NCBI GenBank assembly: GCA_050084515.1
Contig: CM114274.1
Span: forward strand, 19,716,001 to 19,780,000
From: Blasia pusilla
Lineage: Eukaryota; Marchantiophyta; Marchantiopsida; Blasiales
Direction of reading: 5' to 3'
DNA length: 64,000 bases
Shown: positions 49,801 to 54,712 of the stretch, piece after piece
Layout of the letters: the number at the start of each line of letters is the position of its first letter
Numbering within the stretch: position 1 is the first letter of the stretch
Program-made: the position numbers and the translations under genes
The notes under the pieces: generated by a model
The model's database searches: none
Told to the model about the DNA's origin: nothing
Seen by the model: the letters and a program-made list of their open reading frames with translations, nothing else

Positions 49801-52800
49801 AGACTAACTGGGTTGGGGTTGGCGTGGATGCTTTTGGTGCTTCTGGTTGCAACATGGAACTTCTTCATGTGTAAGGTCTTTATCGCTGGTTCCTTGGAGA
49901 GTACTAAATATGTTGGGTGTGTAGATCACCAGCCGCTTTGGGGAGATGGGCCTTGCTGGAGTTCAGGGTTAATCATACAGCCCCTATTTGTGCCTTTGAG
50001 CATCCTACCCCTTGAACCTGGGCTCATTTTCTGTAACAATGCATTGTGTCATTTAGTCTGCACTGTGAAGTGTCATGATTGCCCTCCGAAGTTTGTTGGA
50101 TGTGTTGTCCAGACCCTTAGCTTGAGAGTCTCAGGCCTCTTTCTGTCATAAGATTTCTTTCACAATAGAATCAAAGAGAAATACATGACCCTATGACCTT
50201 GAGGCTGACTTGAATATGCTGGTAGGATGATGTTCAATTTTCTTGGATCCTGGATGCCCATGGGCAACAAAGTCAATTATTCATTCATGACCAGGCATAA
50301 ACGTTAAGGGAAGAGAAGGATTTTGCTGGAAAAAAAATCGCTTTAATTTCTACAACATTCCGTTAACAGTTTCTTTGCTCCTGTTCTTGGGTCCACAGGT
50401 ACCTAAGGTGGATGAGGCATCTTTGGAGGTGGTCGAAGAGGTTTGACATTTTCCACATCGTATTTTTACATTCATAATGGCTTTGGATCTGAGATTCTTC
50501 ATGGACACATGTCTTCCTCATGTTTATAGATTGGATCAGCACACTAGTCATTTCCTTCACTGGAAGCTTGCAACGGCAGCCAAGTGCTTATGCTTGATTC
50601 AAATCACATATAGTCTATTTTCTTGAATAAGCACTCTTGCATTAGATGTCAAGAGCTGATGAGTAACATGTGTAGAGCAAGTTCGTGCACAGCCTCTGTG
50701 GAAACGTCTTTGCAAACAATGTGCCTCGTTGAAGAACAATCATCCCTGAAACCTTGAAGAAGGAAACATGTAACTTCAAGAGTTAACATGACTGAAAATG
50801 TTCAAAAGAGAATCCAATATGGCTATAGAGCTAAGACAAATGGCCAGATTACAACCACATGAAATTGCATGTTTACAGGGTGAGAAACTTTGCTGGGAAA
50901 TTCGCCCCCCCAAAAAGCAAGTGGGCCCAGCAGATTGGACGCCTTGCTTCATGGTTGGATTTGACATGGGGGTATGGTTCATGATCTTGAGAGAGATTCT
51001 AGATAGGATTCTCTTGCAAAATGTAGAGCTGAATCTGGCCTTAGCATTGGTTTAATTTTTTAGAATCAGAGTTTCTCTACAACCTAGCTATTACAAGCAC
51101 ACTTAGTGCAATAGCAACCACTCAGGTTAGATTGTAGAGGAAAGAGCTAGACAACCTGCATCACCAGATCACCTTGCATTCTCAAGCACACTTAGTGCAA
51201 TAGCAACCACTCAGGTTAGCAGCAGTAGACATCTCAATAGCAACCACTCAGGTTAGTACTACTATACACCTTGTATCACAAGACTCACTGAACTCCTCAA
51301 GTCAGCAGACCTCTCAGTCTGTAAGCAGCAGCACACTGAACTACTAAGGTCAGAAGCACAATCCACTCAGGTAAGCAAAGCACACTCAGTGCTTCTCAAT
51401 CAGCTCCTCAGCTCAGAGAGTTGTGTCCAGAAAGGTGTAAGAGAATGTAAATTCGCAGGGCACCCTCAGAGGGTTATATACAGCCAAGAGAATGAGTTTC
51501 TAAGTTTTAGGGTTTTTAGGGTTAGGGCCTGCCGCCCATAGTAATTCTCAGAATTACTGAGGTAACTCTATGGTAACAAGAAATTACTATTTACTGTGGT
51601 AAAACACTAAGTTACTATAGTAATTCCATCAGTTACTTTTCACTATAGTAAACTCCAAGTTACTATGTTTTACAACATAATTAGTATTATTTCTTGAAAG
51701 AAAATTACAAATTTGGCGGCAAATGTGGGATGAAAGAAGCATGAGCAAAAGGCTGGAACAAAAGGTAATAAAATGCCTGAATGAATGGTGTTGCGGAGAA
51801 GCTAGTCAAGAGTCTTAGAGTTTTGTCTTTATCATGTTGTAAGCTGCAGAGTCCTTGTGGAGTTGAACAAGTGATGGCAGTAGTTGAAGAGAGAGTTCCC
51901 AGCGCATCCCAGTTGGTGGACGAATCTCCCCAAGAATTTCAGGAAGTGGAGAGCGAGATGGAAACATCAGCTACAGTCTGTTGCGATTTTGATCATGACT
52001 CTAGAGACCAGGTTTGTAACTGGAAACATTTTGGAAATCTTCTCAGGATGTGTACTTGTCAGATAGTCAATGGAAGAAACACAATAGGCCTGTAACTTCA
52101 TTCACTCGAACTTGTAAGAGAGTGACGTGTCCACCAACCATTTTTTTTAAAGTGTGGATAAGAAAGTCCTCTCTACATAGAACACCAGACCATCAAATTG
52201 TAGAGCTGACCAGACGGACTAACTTTCTGTTCAAATTGACGAAGATTGTGCAGGCCCAAGAACCAGAAGAGGAGCCCCTGCCAGAGCTTGCACCTTTCTG
52301 GCAGTATCCTATGACTAATGACTGGAAAATTGATGAAGAGGCAGTGCAGAGGCAACTTGAGCTTTTACCTAACTTCCCTGGGTAATCCTCTGCACAGACT
52401 AACATTCGGTTGGAAATTGCAATGATGTTCCTATCCTTGGTTAGCTATTTCCTTAAGAAAGGCTTTGATGGCAAGGGAAGGTAGAATCCAAGTGTATTCA
52501 AGGATTTGTTATGTGATACAGTGCTTTTTGCCTGTGCAGTTGGGGCCAGGCCGAGTGGTTCAAAAACAAGGAGTACCTCGACAGGGAGTTTGATACAATG
52601 CTTCAGATGAGAAACTCATCAGTGATGAGTCTCAGAAAGCGAGAGAGACCTCCAAAGGACTGGTCACACCAATTCGTTTTGGTACCACCGTATCTGGATT
52701 TTGGAACTATTCAATATGGTACTATATCTATGAAGGTACCGCAAAGTCTAAACTGCCTCTGCTGCTTCTTGAGTTTTTAGCATGATCACTTAGTTATACT

Positions 52801-54712
52801 TAGACACTGTATTTTGTTAAATATCAGAGATTCTCTACAACCTAGCTCTCACAAGCACACTTAGTGCAATAGCAAACTCTCAGGTTAGAGTGTAGAGAAA
52901 AGTACTAGACAACCTGTACCACCAGACCACCTAGCATTCACAAACACACTTGGTGCAACAACCACCACTCAGGTTTGATTTTAGAGAGTAGCACTGGACA
53001 CCTTGCACTACAACACTCACTGAAGCCCTCAGTCCAGCAGACCGCTCAGTCTATAAGCACAACCACACTCGGTGCTTTAGCCACTGCACTCAGATAAGCA
53101 AAGCACACTCAATGCTGCTCAATCAGCTCCTCAAACTCAGAGAGTTGTTTATGAAAAGGAGTGAGAGAATATAAATTCACAGGGCACCCACAATGATTTA
53201 TATTCAGCCAAAAGGTCAAGTTCTAGGTTTTAGGGTTAGGGTCTGTCGCCCATAGTAATTCACAGAATTACTATTGTCAATCTCTTGGAAAAGCAAATTA
53301 CTATTTACTGTGGTAAAGCACTGATTTACTACAGTAATTCTACAACTTACTATTCACTCTAGGAAACTCCAAGTTACGATGTCTTACAACATCTATAAAC
53401 AATGGGGACTAGTTCAGGCAAGGAAATTGCTATATTCGAACATTCCAAATAGTACTGGCAAGGAAGTAAGGTATCAACTCTCGACTTTAAGTCCCATGAT
53501 GAAGAAAGTATTTAGATTGCAAAGTGTCTCTTTCTGATTGTCTTGAAGTGAAATTGTCCTATGCCACCAAGGGAAAGTGAAGGGTGCCAATTTTGTTTTC
53601 TACAGACCTCGTTTCTTAGGAAGAGCTAGGACTGCTGTATTAAGAGCAGCGTAAAATTTTGGGAGTTGATAGCATAACAGTTCAGGTGTGAAGACCATAA
53701 AATTCGAAGAAGATAGCTGTGGTGTTACTCAGAATACCCTTAACTTCTTTAGTGTGTTTTTGTGAGAACAGGTGGCATTTTTGCAAAATTATCATGGCAC
53801 AAACTCGGGACGTTTTAGGTTCGAGAATCTAGGCTCTTGTTGCAGAATCGCGTGTGAATATGGGCCAGTACGTGTAGAAAACTAAAACCCTATAGCTTGC
53901 CCTATTTAGTGTAGACTTGTCAGTTGCCTCAATTTCATCCAAGGGGAATGGGCACAATTAATTTGGGTACATGCTGTGTGTAGAATGGCATAAGTCATTC
54001 ATTTGATGGATCTTAGTGAAACTTTTCTTCTGAACTTATTATCTTCCTTTGTGTACGTCACTACCATTCTGTTTGATAGCCTCTGCGGATAGTGGGGGTG
54101 GATGCTATCTACAGTGATGTGCCGTCCCTTTCTGAGTTTTCGACTGAGTAATTTGCCATGACATCCATGCTGAGGGTGATGAGACCTGGAATCAAAATGC
54201 CTGCAGTGCATAGGTAGAGCAGATCATGAAAAAGTAGTAAAATAAAAGCAATACATCCTCTTTTCAATAATAAAAGCAATACACCCTCTGCGAGTCCCTG
54301 TCACTGCTACACCAGTTGCAGTGACAGTCACCGAAATACCAGTTCTAGAACTAAATTGAATCAGGAAGAGTGTGGAGGCAGTGCAGGTTGCAGCTCAGCG
54401 ATTTGTTCGACTCAATGTCAAGTTTCTGGTCCCATGCAGGTTGCGCCAGGGTTGTACCGGGTCCTGAGAGTATTTTTTCGTCCCGACTCTCTGGGCAAGT
54501 TTGAGAACGAGGTAGTGCCACTGTCCTAAGATTAAATTCAATCTAATTCGATTCAATTCTGCCTGGTAGATTTCTAAGACATTTCCTCTGGTGTCTTGGG
54601 TTGACCTGGCATTACATCGCTTGTGCATGCGCAGATCAAGGTGCTGACTCAGCACGACATTTTCCAGTTTCCTATCTTTGCAAATGTAGTGCGACCCAAT
54701 TCTAAAAGGTAG
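22611..54712 (+). CDS. SPAG17: SPAG17/PF6 homologue, central-pair (C1a projection) protein of motile cilia
   Basis: SPAG17 (PF6 in Chlamydomonas) is a large scaffold of the C1a projection of the axonemal central pair, needed for flagellar beating. Exons I infer: 22611-22811, 23948-24112, 24414-24467, 24719-24770, 25156-25244, 29693-30062, 30309-30433, 30674-31591, 32295-33195, 33654-about 33840, 33915-33956, 34068-34907, 38522-38728, 40050-41108, 41400-41498, 42779-44020, 44263-45468, 45973-46287, 47390-47494, 50399-50440, 51850-52011, 52254-52381, 52540-52735, 53772-53873, 54440-54511, 54635-54712. Phases agree at every junction except around 33.84-33.92 kb. The product is about 3,000 residues; animal and algal family members are about 2,200-2,300, and the excess is Lys/Glu-rich. 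Diagnostic: VDMNHYTRLMNEIPP then HCLVEQVV in exon 9, and the C-terminal ASH-like domain. In a plant it should be expressed only in sperm-forming cells (inference). Introns are full of retroelement debris. Confidence 0.85.
23130..23640 (-). mobile_element. Two adjoining LINE 3' fragments in SPAG17 intron 1
   Basis: 23295-23640 is the reverse complement of the LINE 3' end at about 35940-36290, including the Cys/His knuckle CRFCNSGLIDGEHHYLFHC and the ggggaccctacagggccatgg block before an ATTC-like tail at 23295-23310. 23130-23293 instead matches 48305-48460 in the same orientation (shared ccttgcgac-atagaccccgc and ggtaccatatgagagga). The two pieces therefore come from different parts or families and are nested or adjacent insertions. 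GA-dinucleotide runs lie at 23098-23115 and about 23650-23670. Confidence 0.7.
23948..24112 (+). CDS. SPAG17: SPAG17 exon 2
   Basis: Pyrimidine-rich acceptor ttgttcag at 23947, donor gat|gtatgtg at 24113, 55 codons in phase 0. Encodes EPLLPGFPITWTPLAI and MSIALVHPIDLAED. No domain recognised. The intron before it holds two LINE fragments. Confidence 0.6.
24414..25244 (+). CDS. SPAG17: SPAG17 exons 3-5 (24414-24467, 24719-24770, 25156-25244)
   Basis: Three short exons whose phases lock together: 18 codons ending in phase 0 (EMAIEGTTLAIELKAAKE), 52 nt ending in phase 1 (ESKGDWPGAELLNKCLR + T), then 89 nt beginning CT to complete Ser. The last encodes a charged helix, SVLDRDEEHRQEELRRVREV. All borders are GT-AG with pyrimidine-rich acceptors. 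Confidence 0.7.
25569..25935. repeat. Tandem duplication in SPAG17 intron 5, period about 204 bp
   Basis: A unit starting gtgtttggagtcat at 25569 recurs at 25773 as gtgtttggagtctt. Both continue through ccatttgact, a gtggataa/ttggataa block and aaccttgaa. Diverged by substitutions and small indels. Non-coding. Confidence 0.65.
26023..26539 (+). repeat. Solo-LTR-like repeat, family A, copy 1 (SPAG17 intron 5)
   Basis: Related over its length to 51048-51677 and 52815-53391, which are in the reverse orientation. It begins ttgtaaaaacatagtaactt and carries several AGTAACTT/AGTAATTT-type repeats in the first 130 bp. A TATATAA box lies at 26217-26223, and a 3' part is rich in cactaagtgtgctt-like strings. 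This layout (U3-like repeats, TATA box, then a transcribed portion) suggests a solo LTR. No internal domain adjoins it. Exact ends and target duplication are unresolved. Confidence 0.65.
27680..28145 (+). mobile_element. Degenerate LINE fragment in SPAG17 intron 5
   Basis: Matches the reverse complement of 48300-48660. Shared are the cactgtccaacctgggtgcg and gtctatg-ttg-aaggc strings near 28085-28125, and a parallel translation (SWDPKKTVLTSASAF here, CWDPQYTILTSAAAL there, both antisense to the element). Strongly diverged, no intact ORF. Confidence 0.6.
28160..29690. other. Intronic sequence of SPAG17, nothing further recognised
   Basis: AT-rich non-coding sequence without recognised repeats or motifs. 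It ends at the polypyrimidine stretch before the exon 6 acceptor. Confidence 0.5.
29693..30433 (+). CDS. SPAG17: SPAG17 exons 6-7 (29693-30062, 30309-30433)
   Basis: Exon 6 encodes a predicted coiled coil (VVAAQEEVRAAENSLREYRA, then AKAADVAAAVSEAAEAAE), followed by a Lys/Glu-rich tract, and ends in phase 1 at gctg|gtgag. Exon 7 begins with AA to restore Glu and encodes EPQLEPVIVLTPKEQWKLLE. Its donor is either the strong gtatgtg at 30434 or gtcaaa at 30455; both keep phase 0. Confidence 0.75.
30674..31591 (+). CDS. SPAG17: SPAG17 exon 8
   Basis: 306 codons, phase 0 at both ends. It begins VEASLANEAKLQATLNEPFN, followed by AGCIYCLLGMDSGLPLAQL. A very long Ser- and then Lys/Glu-rich low-complexity stretch (about residues 90-255 of the exon) follows, then a folded-looking segment ending TTRIFVVPIAKPLE, like the hydrophobic strand ahead of the VDM-x-YY motif in other SPAG17 proteins. 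Confidence 0.85.
32295..33195 (+). CDS. SPAG17: SPAG17 exon 9, most diagnostic N-terminal-half exon
   Basis: After acceptor ctgcag the exon reads TVDMNHYTRLMNEIPPGMIT, followed by IATIMHCLVEQVVAYEW. This lines up with the conserved SPAG17 segment that has VDM, two aromatic residues, a Pro, and I/L-HC-L/M-EQVVA. A long hydrophilic tail follows. The 3' border is set at ccag|gtgctc (phase 1); the frame stays open to a TAA at 33243, so the donor is less sure than the acceptor. Confidence 0.8.
33654..33956 (+). CDS. SPAG17: SPAG17 exons 10-11 (boundaries uncertain)
   Basis: A frame from 33654 (acceptor gaattag; phase fits exon 9) encodes KPEHSEEKMGASLSALEDL and further acidic sequence. A different frame ending gaagag|gtaaag at 33957 encodes SHCPEVVTPVLLEE and joins exon 12 in phase. 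The switch needs either a very short intron (donor at about 33837 or 33868, acceptor atgcaag at 33914) or a frameshift. I cannot decide by eye. Confidence 0.45.
34068..34907 (+). CDS. SPAG17: SPAG17 exon 12
   Basis: 280 codons between acceptor ttggcag and donor tat|gtaagc, phase 0. Rich in Glu and helical. It contains two similar Trp-Cys-x-x-Cys segments, GWCATCISIF and TWCPVCARIF, about 110 residues apart, which may be paired metal-binding or structural repeats. It ends with HLPFEMMQYDQDEDCILTVL, which looks like the start of a conserved globular region continued in exon 13. Confidence 0.85.
35114..35380 (+). mobile_element. 5'-truncated 3' end of the restriction-endonuclease LINE family (SPAG17 intron 12)
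   Basis: The sequence tagtcatagttctctaagtg and what follows match 18838-19080 of the full-length element: the last codons (gggctt...cgggctcaggc), the stop, gggaaggcccccttctt and a gtttcccatc-type 3' UTR. Only the 3' end is present, as expected for incomplete target-primed reverse transcription. Confidence 0.75.
35608..36286 (+). mobile_element. LINE 3' end with ATTC tail (SPAG17 intron 12)
   Basis: The coding remnant reads FSLKKREDRLCRFCKSGL and then CxxC-E-HH-C, the C-terminal Cys/His knuckle of many plant LINEs (about 35925-36020). It is followed by a 3' UTR ending aataaatctattcattcattcattc. The uninterrupted target in repeat unit 2 (ctctcctcttattttccgcgg) shows that TCTTA or a shorter string is the target duplication. 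A reverse-complement relative lies at 23295-23640. Confidence 0.8.
36348..36749 (-). repeat. 3' LTR of a Ty1/copia element
   Basis: Begins tgttggaaactcgtg and ends cacactgaca, with TGT...ACA ends. It is followed on the plus strand by a pyrimidine-rich stretch (cattcttacactcccactt), that is, a polypurine tract on the element strand. The copia coding remnant begins about 145 bp further on. The left flank is repeat unit sequence ending accagg. Confidence 0.65.
36890..37936 (-). pseudogene. Ty1/copia reverse transcriptase-RNase H, 5'-truncated
   Basis: The frame 37935-37111 has copia RT landmarks: LYVDDTVIVSND with the YVDD catalytic box, DLGEIKQCLGMGI, YQSAVGSLMWAMICTRPDLS and GYSDADWAGDFDSRRSTSGN. 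After a frame break at about 37150 the RNase H frame (37166-36894) shows VALSSTEAEYAALTRGTTEA and HCDNQSAIAL. Everything upstream (gag, protease, integrase, 5' LTR) is missing. The truncation point at 37936 abuts a tandem-repeat unit. Confidence 0.92.
38522..38728 (+). CDS. SPAG17: SPAG17 exon 13
   Basis: 69 codons, phase 0. Reads VPFGEFCAQYDVNSGQPIKK, then a region with DRRRYILTEKGGLIVCGLPA and ends TTLYK. This alternation of short beta strands with Gly turns is typical of the repeated beta modules in the middle of SPAG17. It lies after a 3.6-kb intron packed with inserted elements. Confidence 0.85.
40050..41108 (+). CDS. SPAG17: SPAG17 exon 14
   Basis: 353 codons, phase 0. Begins DGNIFMIRAPPPRLS, then two Lys/Glu/Ser low-complexity tracts separate short folded segments: MACLKDGLIACFCFAKDGTL and EIEVSRCILPSGSVICFKEN. 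The latter match the strand-Gly-strand pattern of SPAG17 beta modules. The acceptor is taken as gcttgaag. Confidence 0.85.
41400..41498 (+). CDS. SPAG17: SPAG17 exon 15
   Basis: 33 codons, phase 0: ILLNDGNVSDYQPVSGESPG, followed by WVTTNSKGFTVFK. It follows the pattern D-G-x-V-S found at the equivalent place in SPAG17. It is easy to miss because it is short and the neighbouring introns are long. Confidence 0.75.
41866..42711 (-). repeat. Possible solo LTR, different family (SPAG17 intron 15)
   Basis: Read on the minus strand it begins tgttgaaatttgttaat near 42711, contains a TATA-like tgtatatattg at about 42473-42483, and ends near 41866-41890 with a gttggatttctgatt string. Only one copy is in the window, so the ends and nature are inferred from composition and from its position in an intron. 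A perfect 15-bp hairpin lies at 41904-41942. Confidence 0.4.
41904..41942. other. Perfect 15-bp inverted repeat (hairpin)
   Basis: CTAGTTGCGTAGCTA (41904-41918) and TAGCTACGCAACTAG (41928-41942) are exact reverse complements separated by gactccaaa. The nearby agttgttagctagttg repeats part of the arm. Intronic; could be a small inverted-repeat transposon core. Confidence 0.8.
42779..44020 (+). CDS. SPAG17: SPAG17 exon 16
   Basis: 414 codons, phase 0. A Lys/Glu-rich start (about 110 residues) is followed by beta modules: EVIDIFDPDTGSTISTREDL, a VVQHADGTHIYNEV strand pair that matches the DG-T-R/H motif of SPAG17, and later GQISLMMPDGSLLFSCGKLV. The repeated x-DG-S/T turns are the clearest central-domain signature of this family. 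Confidence 0.88.
44263..45468 (+). CDS. SPAG17: SPAG17 exon 17
   Basis: 402 codons, phase 0. Begins EKGSLCFTNNSGNGVLTSWG; a disordered Ser-rich middle leads to PSPRLFVIHEGGFGFEIIDR. That corresponds to the family segment where a protein ending its beta modules states R-F/L-F-V and G-x-E. It is followed by long charged helices to the donor gag|gtaaat. Confidence 0.88.
45785..45842 (+). repeat. LINE tail remnant with ATTC repeats
   Basis: Ends ctcatggctctatctgattcattcattcattct, resembling the 3' terminus of the LINE at 35608-36286 (short ATTC tail after a catgg-type block). Only the tail is recognisable. Confidence 0.45.
45973..46287 (+). CDS. SPAG17: SPAG17 exon 18
   Basis: 105 codons, phase 0 at both ends (acceptor attgtag, donor aat|gtgaga). 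A long helix, EQKLQEARERAAIEVQHAAL, then KGPLPCRHKPDYLLQTKGPY. No catalytic features; probably coiled coil plus linker. Confidence 0.8.
47390..47494 (+). CDS. SPAG17: SPAG17 exon 19
   Basis: 35 codons, phase 0: DSPDAYEFPERQPPLPDAAP, then KITPEVCVMEEWLKE. Its last 48 bases and donor are repeated immediately downstream (see the tandem duplication at 47447-47590). Confidence 0.75.
47447..47590. repeat. SPAG17: 72-bp tandem duplication spanning the SPAG17 exon 19 donor site
   Basis: 47447-47518 and 47519-47590 are nearly identical. The unit covers the last 48 nt of exon 19, the gt donor and the first intron bases. Differences are few (for example gtc to gcc and gtc to gtt). The second donor cannot be used by simple read-through, because the first copy runs GAG GTA TGA, a stop. 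Confidence 0.9.
48300..49868 (-). mobile_element. LINE fragment with apurinic-type endonuclease (SPAG17 intron 19)
   Basis: The frames 49868-49617 and 49710-49165 carry endonuclease motifs: LSLGTWNFCGL, HICSGQEWRY (catalytic QE), HYAWFGKNC, KGVGFFFRDVM, VVLQGDFNCWVGRD (the GDFN box) and a later GRHKVGSPAWTW. This is the EN domain that nicks target DNA in L1/I/RTE-like LINEs. Sequence from 49150 down to 48300 is degenerate, and no RT is seen. Its end matches 23130-23293 and, in reverse, 27680-28145. The EN frame is broken near 49690. Confidence 0.85.
50180..50292 (+). repeat. Probable LINE 3' tail
   Basis: The block ggatcctggatgcccatggg followed by caacaaagtcaattattcattcatga resembles the ccatgg-acaataaa-ATTC termini of the other LINE ends in the window. 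Weak, short match. Confidence 0.4.
50399..50440 (+). CDS. SPAG17: SPAG17 exon 20 (micro-exon)
   Basis: A 42-nt exon, VPKVDEASLEVVEE, between gtccacag and gag|gtttga, phase 0. It is supported mainly by its phase and acidic composition matching the flanking exons, so it is less certain than the others. Confidence 0.5.
51048..51677 (-). repeat. Solo-LTR-like repeat, family A, copy 2 (SPAG17 intron 20)
   Basis: Reverse-orientation relative of 26023-26539. It shares the tctacaacctagc start, the cacacttagtgcaatagcaac block, a TATA box (ggttatata near 51471-51480), gcctgccgcccatagtaatt, and the AGTAA-rich end finishing tttacaaca. It contains an internal duplication of the agcacacttagtgcaatagc block (about 51096 and 51185), making it longer than copies 1 and 3. 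Confidence 0.7.
51850..52381 (+). CDS. SPAG17: SPAG17 exons 21-22 (51850-52011, 52254-52381)
   Basis: Exon 21 is 54 codons (EQVMAVVEERVPSASQLVDE). Exon 22 begins AQEPEEEPLPELAPFWQYPM and ends with two bases of a Gly codon at ccctgg|gtaatc, completed by the first base of exon 23. Phases agree. The intron between them is 242 bp and free of large repeats. Confidence 0.75.
52540..54712 (+). CDS. SPAG17: SPAG17 exons 23-26, C-terminal ASH-like beta domain and stop
   Basis: Four exons (52540-52735, 53772-53873, 54440-54511, 54635-54712), all in phase. Exon 23 has WFKNKEYLDREFDTML, then VPPYLDFGTIQYGTISMK, the opening strand of an ASH/MSP-like beta sandwich found at the SPAG17 C-terminus. The others give VAFLQNYHGTNSGRFRFENL, VAPGLYRVLRVFFRPDSLGK, and IKVLTQHDIFQFPIFANVV before the TAG at 54710-54712. 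The order and spacing match the family C-terminus strand by strand. A 577-bp LTR-like repeat occupies much of the intron after exon 23. Confidence 0.88.
52815..53391 (-). repeat. Solo-LTR-like repeat, family A, copy 3 (SPAG17 intron 23)
   Basis: Best-preserved ends: TGTT at 52815 and AACA at 53391 form the short inverted termini of an LTR. The same internal order as the other copies (agtgc-rich part, TATA-like atttatattcagcc, gtctgtcgcccatagtaatt, AGTAA-rich part). No convincing target-site duplication was found. Confidence 0.75.

Noticed and set aside
49165-49868. Host endonuclease/phosphatase gene within the SPAG17 intron
   Set aside because: The GDFN and QE motifs belong to the LINE-type endonuclease, the frames are broken, and the adjoining sequence is repeated at 23.1 and 27.7 kb.
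54290-54345. Extra SPAG17 exon between exons 24 and 25 (frame with VPVTATPVAVTVTEIPVLEL)
   Set aside because: Exons 24 and 25 already join in phase and together follow the ASH-like strand order without a gap. This frame has no fitting splice sites and ends in a stop.
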